Source: Bacteroidales bacterium UBA1192
GTDB lineage: Bacteria > Bacteroidota > Bacteroidia > Bacteroidales > Bacteroidaceae
Assembly (NCBI GenBank): GCA_002310175.1
Contig: DBYG01000068.1
Location: forward strand, 13,024-20,451
Length of the DNA stretch: 7,428 nt
Direction: 5' to 3'
In this document: one piece after another, positions 1 to 5,107 of the stretch
Layout of the letters: each line of letters opens with the position of its first letter
How positions within the stretch are numbered: the first letter of the stretch is position 1
Made by a program: the position numbers and the translations under genes
Notes under the pieces: generated by a model
Databases searched by the model: none
What the model was told of the DNA's origin: nothing
What the model saw: the letters and a program-made list of their open reading frames with translations, nothing else

Positions 1-932
1 TTGTTATCCACCTCATCAATCTCAATGGGTACAATCTTCTCAAGTGCCTTAATGCGGCTCTGTACCTGCACGGCCTTGGTGGGCTTATACCGGAAACGCT
101 CTATAAACTCTTTGGCATCGGCTATCTCCTTCTGCTGGTTCTCGTATGCTCTGATCTGCTGCTCACGGCGTTCCTTACGCAACTCAACAAACTCATTATA
201 CTTGACCTTGTAGTCATATATCACGCCACACGATATCTCTATAGTGCGGGTGGTAACATTGTTTATGAACGCGCGGTCATGGCTGACCAGAATAACGGCG
301 TTACATCGTTTGGCAAGAAATTCCTCAAGCCACTGTATGCTCTCTATGTCAAGGTGGTTTGTAGGCTCGTCAAGCAGTAACACATCCGGATGACGCAACA
401 GGATCTTGGCCAGCTCAATGCGCATTCTCCATCCGCCGCTGAACTCACTTGTAGGCCTATCAAAGTCTGCACGGCGGAATCCCAAACCAATCAGAGCCTG
501 TTCCAGCTCAGCCTGATAGTTGCTGCCACCCATCATCTGGAAGCGCTCGCTCTCACGGGTAAACCGGTCTATAAGAGCATGATAATCCTCACTCTCATAG
601 TCAGTGCGCTCCACCATCTGGTTATTCAGGCGCTCAACCTCAGCCTTGAGCTTATGGATATCCTCAAAGGCTGTCTCTGCCTCCTGTCTCACGGTGCGGG
701 TATCGGCCAGTTTCATAACTTGCGGCAGATAACCTATGGTAGTCTCCCTGGGAATCGATACTGTACCAAACGTGGGTTGCTGCAATCCGGCTATAATCTT
801 AAGCATAGTCGATTTGCCTGCACCGTTCTTACCCACCAGAGCGATACGGTCCTTGTCACCTACTACATAGCTGACATCATGAAACAGGGGACGTGCCCCG
901 AATTCAACCTTAAGATTCTCTACCGAAAACAC
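1..932 (-). CDS. ABC-F family ATPase (ribosome-associated, Uup/EttA-like), 3' end outside window
   Basis: About 310 codons of a soluble ABC-F protein are visible; the gene continues past the left edge. The first nucleotide-binding domain has Walker A GKNGAGKST (residues 34-42), a Q-loop in YLPQ (68-71), a charged helical insertion (about 84-132, the ABC-F arm), the signature FSGGWRMR (164-171), Walker B LLLDEPTNHLD (185-195) and the H-loop SHDR (217-220). A Lys/Arg/Gln/Glu-rich helical stretch from about 245 is the interdomain linker that contacts P-site tRNA in characterised ABC-F factors. There are no membrane helices. The start is GTG: an in-frame TAG lies directly before it, and the first in-frame ATG falls inside the domain, after Walker A. 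It follows the nucleotidyltransferase gene by 6 nt, so the two are probably co-transcribed. The family acts on ribosomes in translation or antibiotic protection; this looks like the housekeeping type, but the exact subfamily needs the missing half. Confidence 0.95.
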   Translation of the reverse strand, partial: MFSVENLKVEFGARPLFHDVSYVVGDKDRIALVGKNGAGKSTMLKIIAGLQQPTFGTVSIPRETTIGYLPQVMKLADTRTVRQEAETAFEDIHKLKAEVERLNNQMVERTDYESEDYHALIDRFTRESERFQMMGGSNYQAELEQALIGLGFRRADFDRPTSEFSGGWRMRIELAKILLRHPDVLLLDEPTNHLDIESIQWLEEFLAKRCNAVILVSHDRAFINNVTTRTIEISCGVIYDYKVKYNEFVELRKERREQQIRAYENQQKEIADAKEFIERFRYKPTKAVQVQSRIKALEKIVPIEIDEVDN

Positions 933-938
933 CTATTC

Positions 939-1844
939 TTATGCAAACAGTTTGGCGGGATATACCCCCTCCTTTACAAGTTCTGCAATCTTATCAACCA
1001 CACCCTGACGGTCCTCAGCGTACGTAACACCGAACCATTTGGATGTAGTGTCAAGCACTTCACATGTAGCGGTACCGCTATTGATAAGTTCATTTACCAT
1101 GAGCGGAATGAAATATTCTGACTTTGGAGTGTTGATATTGGCCTTGAGCCACCCCTTGAAGAAATCCTCGGAGTATTTCATGTAATCAGGGGTGAATCCC
1201 CATACGTTCATTGAAACAGGTGTATTGTCATCAATGTGAACCCAGTCCTCACCATCCCTGTAACATACACCGTTCTCGCGGCGCAGTATCTCGGTACGCT
1301 CCACAACGGTTGTAAGATGACACTTGGCATTAACCTCGCATACGCCGCGTGACACCTTACCGTTCTCACTAAGCGTATTGGCTACGCGGAAGCCTACCAT
1401 TGAATATACGTTCTTTGAACCTTCAGGCAGAGAGCTCAGGAACTTACCCATCACGGCAAAACAGTCACGTCCGTAAAAATCATCGGCATTGATGACGCAG
1501 AAAGGCTCGTTTATTACATCCTTAGCCATCAGCACCGCGTGGTTGGTACCCCAAGGCTTGGTGCGCTCCTCCGGGCACTTGAAACCTTCAGGCAGATCGT
1601 TGATGCTCTGGAACACCACCTCGGTCTGAACATGCCCCTCATATTTCTTGAGTACCATGAGACGGAAATCATCCTCAAAGTCCTTGCGGATAATGAACAC
1701 CACCTTGCCGAATCCGGCACGGATTGCATCATAGACAGAGTAATCCATAATGGTTTCACCACTGGGACCCAGCGCATCCAATTGCTTGAGTCCACCATAA
1801 CGGCTACCCATTCCGGCAGCCAGGACAACGAGTGTAGGTTTCAT
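939..1844 (-). CDS. Sugar-phosphate nucleotidyltransferase-like protein (NTP_transferase fold)
   Basis: A 301-residue cytoplasmic protein with the nucleotidyltransferase signature at the extreme N-terminus: LAAGMGSRYGGLKQ (residues 8-21), the glycine-rich nucleotide-binding loop with its Arg and Lys. It is followed by KPWGTNHA (96-103), which should contact the base, and NADDFYG (119-125), whose aspartates are expected to bind the metal. In the family these enzymes transfer NMP from an NTP onto a sugar 1-phosphate, giving an NDP-sugar for cell-wall, LPS or capsule synthesis. There is no C-terminal left-handed beta-helix, so it is not GlmU-like. The length is normal for a single-domain member. 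The substrate cannot be assigned from sequence; relatives in other bacteria often sit beside a sugar kinase-like phosphotransferase, but none is seen here. It is the first gene of a unit with the downstream ABC-F gene and has its own promoter motif. Confidence 0.9.
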   Translation of the reverse strand: MKPTLVVLAAGMGSRYGGLKQLDALGPSGETIMDYSVYDAIRAGFGKVVFIIRKDFEDDFRLMVLKKYEGHVQTEVVFQSINDLPEGFKCPEERTKPWGTNHAVLMAKDVINEPFCVINADDFYGRDCFAVMGKFLSSLPEGSKNVYSMVGFRVANTLSENGKVSRGVCEVNAKCHLTTVVERTEILRRENGVCYRDGEDWVHIDDNTPVSMNVWGFTPDYMKYSEDFFKGWLKANINTPKSEYFIPLMVNELINSGTATCEVLDTTSKWFGVTYAEDRQGVVDKIAELVKEGVYPAKLFA

Positions 1845-1881
1845 ATTTTCTGATATTTTTAGTCCGTTTTTTAATAGACTG

Positions 1882-1889
1882 CAAAGTTA
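1882..1889 (-). promoter_or_regulatory. Bacteroidetes -7 promoter element upstream of the nucleotidyltransferase gene
   Basis: Read on the minus strand, TAACTTTG matches the Bacteroidetes -7 consensus TAnnTTTG exactly. It lies 37 nt upstream of the ATG, implying a leader of about 30 nt. The best TTTG upstream is only about 15 nt away, against the usual 19-20, so the -33 element is not convincing. It would drive the nucleotidyltransferase and ABC-F pair. Confidence 0.6.
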
Positions 1890-1914
1890 CACTATTTTTC
1901 CCATCAAAAAAGTT

Positions 1915-1922
1915 TATATTCG
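1915..1922 (+). promoter_or_regulatory. Possible weak -7 element upstream of the cyclophilin gene
   Basis: TATATTCG differs from TAnnTTTG at one position and sits 25 nt before the ATG of the plus-strand gene. No TTTG occurs at the expected -33 position. It is listed because the 103-nt divergent intergenic region must hold a plus-strand promoter and this is the best candidate seen. Confidence 0.3.
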
Positions 1923-1947
1923 CATCAAGAAAGAAAACCTTACAACT

Positions 1948-2832
1948 ATGAAAAGATTTTTTATAGGGATAACATTCACTCTGGCAATGCTGTTCACAGC
2001 AAACTGCAAAGACAAGACAGTAAACACACCTGCCGAGGAAACCGATGCTGACACCATAATTCTGGATGCCGACCAATATGTCCGTTTTGAAACCACTATG
2101 GGCAATTTTACACTTAAGTTGTACAGGGAGGCCCCACTTCATCGCCACAGTATGGTACGACAAGCCAGAAAAGGCATATACGACGGGCAGCTCTTCTTCG
2201 GTGTCCAGAAAGGCTATAAAATACAGTGTGGTGACCCTTTCTCAAGGAATGCCAAACCAGGTGAAGAGGTGGGTGTCAAGGATGAGCCTGATACAATCAA
2301 ATCTGAAATCAACCCGTTTGTCATGTATCATAAGCGCGGCGCAGTCGGTCAAGCCAGTTTACGGCAATTCGATTTCTCCACAAGCCGCCAGTTCTATATA
2401 GTTACCGGAAACAAAAGCAACCTGTCCGCATTGCAGAAACAGGAGACCGTTATAAACAAAAAATACCGTCAGGTAGTCAAGGATTCCCTTACACAATTCC
2501 GCGCTGAAGAAATTATACGTTACCGCAACCAAAAGAACAATCAGAAAATAAGTTCCATAAACAATGCCCTTAACCGTCAGACTGATGCTATTATGGCAAA
2601 CCGGAAAGAGTTTAAATATTCACCGGAACAGATTGAGGTCTATACCAAGATAGGAGGGACGCCCAGCCTTGACGGATTGTATACCGTTTTCGGTGAGGTT
2701 TACGAGGGGCTTGATGTGGTGGAAACCATAAACAGTGTCCATATTGACAAGAACTACCGTCCGCAACAGGATGTCAGGATAATCAAGGCATATGTGCTGG
2801 ATGAGGCTCCCGCAACCGGGACAGATAATTGA
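1948..2832 (+). CDS. Exported cyclophilin-type peptidyl-prolyl isomerase, probable lipoprotein
   Basis: A 294-residue protein. It opens with a basic end and hydrophobic stretch (MKRFF to about residue 18) ending in Cys20, typical of a Bacteroidetes lipoprotein. The lipobox TAN-C is poor, with Asn at -1, so the lipid anchor is likely but not certain. A linker rich in Asp, Glu and Thr follows, then the cyclophilin fold: the first strand RFETTMGNFTLKLY (46-59), the KIQCGD motif with Gln93, SRQFYIVTG (146-154) and SLDGLYTVFGEV (240-251). Between the last two lies a charged insertion of about 75 residues (157-233), probably helical. The position of the catalytic Arg (FHR in classical cyclophilins) reads FFG, with Gly85. 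Prolyl isomerase activity may therefore be weak, and a chaperone or binding role is possible. It stands alone on this strand and ends 13 nt from the convergent pseudouridine synthase gene. It probably acts in the periplasm or on the outer membrane. Confidence 0.88.
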   Translation: MKRFFIGITFTLAMLFTANCKDKTVNTPAEETDADTIILDADQYVRFETTMGNFTLKLYREAPLHRHSMVRQARKGIYDGQLFFGVQKGYKIQCGDPFSRNAKPGEEVGVKDEPDTIKSEINPFVMYHKRGAVGQASLRQFDFSTSRQFYIVTGNKSNLSALQKQETVINKKYRQVVKDSLTQFRAEEIIRYRNQKNNQKISSINNALNRQTDAIMANRKEFKYSPEQIEVYTKIGGTPSLDGLYTVFGEVYEGLDVVETINSVHIDKNYRPQQDVRIIKAYVLDEAPATGTDN

Positions 2833-2845
2833 TACCCAATAAGGA

Positions 2846-3526
2846 TCAACTCTCTATCATATTGCTGAACGACTGCCAGAGTGAATCCTTTGGCAAGGGG
2901 GCTTTCGCATTTATTTTGATATGCGAAACCGGATGTTCAAATGTAATGCTATACGCATGAAGCGAAATACTCCCGTCAGGATTGGAGCGTTCAGCACCGT
3001 ATTTCAAGTCACCCTTTATAGGGCTGCCTATACTGGCGAGCTGGCAACGGATCTGATGATGCCGACCCGTCTCAAGCTCAACCTCAATCAGCCAATACCT
3101 GTCCGATGCGCCTATCACTCTGTACCGTAGGACAGCTTTTTTGCTACCAGGCACCTCATGGTCATACACGTATGAGCGGTTTTGCTTTTCATTCCTTACT
3201 ATCCATCCGGTCAGTTCGTCCTCATTAGACATTGGCTTGTTTTTAACGATGGCCAGATACCTCTTGTCCACCTTTCCTTCACGGAAGACAGCATTCATAC
3301 GTGAAAGGGCTTTGCTGGTTTTGGCAAATACCACAATCCCGCTCACAGGCCTGTCAAGCCTGTGAGTGACCCCGACAAAAACATTACCAGGCTTGGAATA
3401 TTTCTCCTTCAGATAAGCAGCCACGACATCGGACAAAGGCGGATCGCCAGTCTTGTCTCCCTGTACTATCTCACCTGCCTCCTTAGAAACAATGATAATA
3501 TGGTTGTCCTCGTAAATTACCTGCAT
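2846..3526 (-). CDS. RluA-family RNA pseudouridine synthase
   Basis: A 226-residue RluA-type pseudouridine synthase, which isomerises uridine to pseudouridine in rRNA or tRNA. The catalytic motif HRLDRPVSG is at residues 55-63, with Asp58 the expected nucleophile. The second conserved block GRHHQIR is at 154-160, then KGDLKYGA (171-178) and LHA (189-191). There is no N-terminal S4 domain, so this is the short, catalytic-domain-only form. The target uridine cannot be deduced. The ATG lies one base after the fabG stop codon (TAA-T-ATG), which suggests translational coupling and expression from the tetR-fabG transcript. The 3' end faces the cyclophilin gene with only 13 nt between the stop codons and no clear terminator. 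Confidence 0.94.
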   Translation of the reverse strand: MQVIYEDNHIIIVSKEAGEIVQGDKTGDPPLSDVVAAYLKEKYSKPGNVFVGVTHRLDRPVSGIVVFAKTSKALSRMNAVFREGKVDKRYLAIVKNKPMSNEDELTGWIVRNEKQNRSYVYDHEVPGSKKAVLRYRVIGASDRYWLIEVELETGRHHQIRCQLASIGSPIKGDLKYGAERSNPDGSISLHAYSITFEHPVSHIKINAKAPLPKDSLWQSFSNMIES

Positions 3527-3527
3527 A

Positions 3528-4274
3528 TTACATACTCATACCACCATCCACCTGTAGTACCTGACCAGTGATATATGACGACTGGTCCGACACAAGGAAT
3601 AGAGCAGCTTTAGCTATCTCATCCACAGTGGCTCCACGCTGCAATGGAATATTCTTGCACCACTCTGCAAGTTTATCCTGAGGTATCTTTTCCGTCATTT
3701 CAGTCAATACGAATCCCGGTGCGATAACATTGGCACGAATCCCTCTCGGGGCAAGTTCCTTTGCAACCGATTTGGTAAGCCCTATCAATCCGGCTTTGGA
3801 TGCAGAATAGTTGGTTTGACCGGCATTACCGTGAATACCTACCACCGATGACACCGTCAGTATGCATCCGCTGCGCTGACGCATCATCTGCGGAGTGCAA
3901 GCCTTAATGTAATTGAATGCCGATTTGAGATTAGTGTCTATCACTTCGTCCCATTGCTGCTCATTCATGCGCATCATCAGACCATCTCTGGTAATACCGG
4001 CATTGTTCACCAGGATATCAATTTTTCCAAACTCCCTGACAACTTCATTGACAGTATTTATTGCCTCCTGATAAACAGCCACATCAGTTTTGTATCCCTT
4101 TACCTTTACGCCACTCAATGATAGTTCACGCTCCATTTCAGCAGCACGTTCAACACTGTTCACATAAATAAATGCTACATCTGCACCCTCGTCAGCGAAA
4201 AGTTTAGCCATAGAGTAACCTATACCTCTTGTGGCACCGGTAACAAGTACCGTTTTACCGCTCAAAATACCCAT
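3528..4274 (-). CDS. fabG: 3-oxoacyl-[acyl-carrier-protein] reductase FabG
   Basis: A 248-residue short-chain dehydrogenase/reductase that fits FabG, the NADPH-dependent reductase of 3-oxoacyl-ACP in the type II fatty-acid elongation cycle (cytoplasm, tetrameric in characterised members). The cofactor loop TGATRGIG is at residues 12-19 and NNAG at 90-93. The catalytic tetrad is Asn115, Ser143, Tyr156 and Lys160 (in YSASK). Other family-typical blocks are GITRDGLMMRM (93-103), APGFVLTEMT (185-194) and the C-terminal ITGQVLQVDGGM. The length matches the family. Many SDR proteins share the fold, but the GITRDGLMMRM block and the C-terminus favour FabG over a general dehydrogenase. It lies 12 nt after the TetR gene and 1 nt before the pseudouridine synthase gene, so it is the middle gene of an operon probably controlled by that regulator. 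Confidence 0.93.
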   Translation of the reverse strand: MGILSGKTVLVTGATRGIGYSMAKLFADEGADVAFIYVNSVERAAEMERELSLSGVKVKGYKTDVAVYQEAINTVNEVVREFGKIDILVNNAGITRDGLMMRMNEQQWDEVIDTNLKSAFNYIKACTPQMMRQRSGCILTVSSVVGIHGNAGQTNYSASKAGLIGLTKSVAKELAPRGIRANVIAPGFVLTEMTEKIPQDKLAEWCKNIPLQRGATVDEIAKAALFLVSDQSSYITGQVLQVDGGMSM

Positions 4275-4286
4275 ATTGCATATTTT

Positions 4287-4880
4287 TTAACTACACCCCA
4301 GAGCTCCACAAATGAGTTTCTGGGTTTCATATCTGATCTCTTCTCTTGTATTACCGCGCCAAATGTTGCCTCTGATGTAAGACACCTCGAACCCTCTCAT
4401 ACAGTAATGGATAATCTCCGCAGTTCTTCTTACGCTTGTCACGTTAAAAACTCCGCATTCTTTACCCTCGCTTATGATTTGCTGCAGCAACGCTTTTTCC
4501 TTTTGGTCAAATTCTTTCCTGAAATGTTCCAAACCAAATACATTCCTGAAAAACTCTGAACGAAGTGTACCACTGCGGTCCACCATCTCTTTGAGTACAA
4601 TGAAGCGACCGTAAATGAATTCGATTATTTTCTGCTTGGGATTTAGAGACTTTGTGGCAATGACAGATAATTTCTCAATAATGCGGTCTGTCTCTGAATT
4701 AATTACAGCCTGATAGACTTCAACTTTACTTTCAAAATAGGTATATAGCGTTCTGCGGCTCAAACCTGATTCCACAGCAATATCACTCATCGTAGTGTCG
4801 TCATAACCTTTTCTTATGAAAAGCGCTTTGGCTGCATTTATGAGCCTGTCTCTGGTTACTGGGTTCTCCATAATCGGCAT
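4287..4880 (-). CDS. TetR/AcrR-family transcriptional regulator
   Basis: A 197-residue one-component regulator. The N-terminal helix-turn-helix is classical TetR: RLINAAKALFIRKGYDDTTM (residues 12-31), then SDIAVESGLSRRTLYTYF (32-49) with the recognition helix around 41-49. The remaining residues form a helical ligand-binding domain with no recognisable ligand signature. Two in-frame ATGs lie 9 nt apart (4880 and 4871). The second gives MENPVTRDR and would leave a longer leader behind the -7 element, so the true start may be 4871. It is the first gene of the TetR-fabG-pseudouridine synthase unit, with 12 nt to fabG. Context suggests control of its own operon, and hence of fatty-acid synthesis, perhaps in response to an acyl compound. 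That is inference from position; TetR proteins respond to many ligands. Confidence 0.93.
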   Translation of the reverse strand: MPIMENPVTRDRLINAAKALFIRKGYDDTTMSDIAVESGLSRRTLYTYFESKVEVYQAVINSETDRIIEKLSVIATKSLNPKQKIIEFIYGRFIVLKEMVDRSGTLRSEFFRNVFGLEHFRKEFDQKEKALLQQIISEGKECGVFNVTSVRRTAEIIHYCMRGFEVSYIRGNIWRGNTREEIRYETQKLICGALGCS

Positions 4881-4884
4881 TTCA

Positions 4885-4900
4885 GGTTACAAAAGTAATC
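4885..4900 (-). promoter_or_regulatory. -7 promoter element of the TetR-fabG operon inside an imperfect palindrome (candidate operator)
   Basis: On the minus strand TACTTTTG (4897 to 4890) fits TAnnTTTG and ends 9 nt before the first ATG of the TetR gene. It lies within GGTTAC-AAAA-GTAATC (plus strand), an inverted repeat matching at 5 of 6 positions per arm. A palindrome over the core promoter is a common arrangement for TetR autorepression. No good -33 TTTG is found at 19-20 nt spacing. The predicted transcription start near 4884 leaves only a few bases of leader before ATG 4880, or about 13 before ATG 4871. Confidence 0.45.
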
Positions 4901-4937
4901 AATTTTGTGAAGTTTTTTGATATTTAGGACAAAAAGC

Positions 4938-4968
4938 TTTGTATGTTTGATTGAAAGCAGTACCTTTG
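4938..4968 (+). promoter_or_regulatory. Bacteroidetes promoter of the initiator tRNA gene
   Basis: TTTG (4938-4941), a 19-nt spacer and TACCTTTG (4961-4968) match the Bacteroidetes housekeeping sigma consensus exactly, including spacing. The predicted start is about 4974, roughly 10 nt before the tRNA 5' end. This is the strongest promoter match in the window, as expected for a stable RNA gene. Confidence 0.88.
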
Positions 4969-4984
4969 CACAACCAAAACGCAT

Positions 4985-5056
4985 CGCGGAGTGGAGCAGA
5001 GGTAGCTCGTTAGGCTCATAACCTAAAGGTCGGAGGTTCGAATCCTTCCTCCGCAA
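4985..5056 (+). tRNA. Initiator tRNA-fMet (anticodon CAU)
   Basis: A full cloverleaf can be drawn. The acceptor CGCGGAG pairs with CTCCGCA, the D stem is GAGC/GCTC, the anticodon stem TTAGG/CCTAA encloses the loop CTCATAA, and the T stem GGAGG/CCTTC encloses TTCGAAT. The discriminator is A73. The anticodon CAU alone would also fit elongator Met or Ile2. The unpaired C1-A72 at the acceptor end and the purine11-pyrimidine24 pair (A11-U24) mark it as the initiator. The expected run of three G-C pairs at 29-31/39-41 is not complete: the first is A29-U41. CCA is not encoded (CAA follows A73) and must be added after transcription. A strong promoter lies upstream and a hairpin terminator starts 3 nt downstream, so it is a single-gene transcript. 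Confidence 0.96.
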
Positions 5057-5058
5057 CA

Positions 5059-5088
5059 AAACAGGAGGCTCATTTGAGCCTCCTGTTT
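5059..5088. terminator. Hairpin terminator shared by the tRNA and the convergent EF-hand gene
   Basis: AACAGGAGGCTC and GAGCCTCCTGTT form a perfect stem, 13 bp when the outer A-T pair is included, around a 4-nt ATTT loop. In the plus direction it is followed by TTTATGTTTTG; in the minus direction the stem runs into TTTTGTT. It lies 3 nt after the tRNA and 20 nt after the stop codon of the convergent minus-strand gene, so it probably ends both transcripts. The T-tracts are short and interrupted, but the stem is strong. Confidence 0.85.
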
Positions 5089-5107
5089 ATGTTTTGAAAA
5101 ACATAAC

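Noticed and set aside
390..1121. Plus-strand open frame of 243 codons
   Set aside because: It lies antisense across the ABC-F and nucleotidyltransferase genes, both of which have intact catalytic motifs, and its translation shows no domain features.
1804..2163. Minus-strand open frames over the start of the cyclophilin gene
   Set aside because: They cross the divergent promoter region and overlap both the signal peptide region and the nucleotidyltransferase start; the translations look like noise.
2829..2849. Inverted repeat TTGAT-(A)CC ... GG-ATCAA spanning both convergent stop codons
   Set aside because: Only 7 bp with a bulge and no T-tract on either side, so it is too weak to call a terminator.
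4856..5059. Minus-strand reading frame of 67 codons beginning MLRRKDSNLRPLGYEPNE
   Set aside because: It is antisense to the tRNA gene. The RKDSNLRPLGYEPNELPLLH-type peptide is a well-known false translation of the complement of bacterial tRNA genes.
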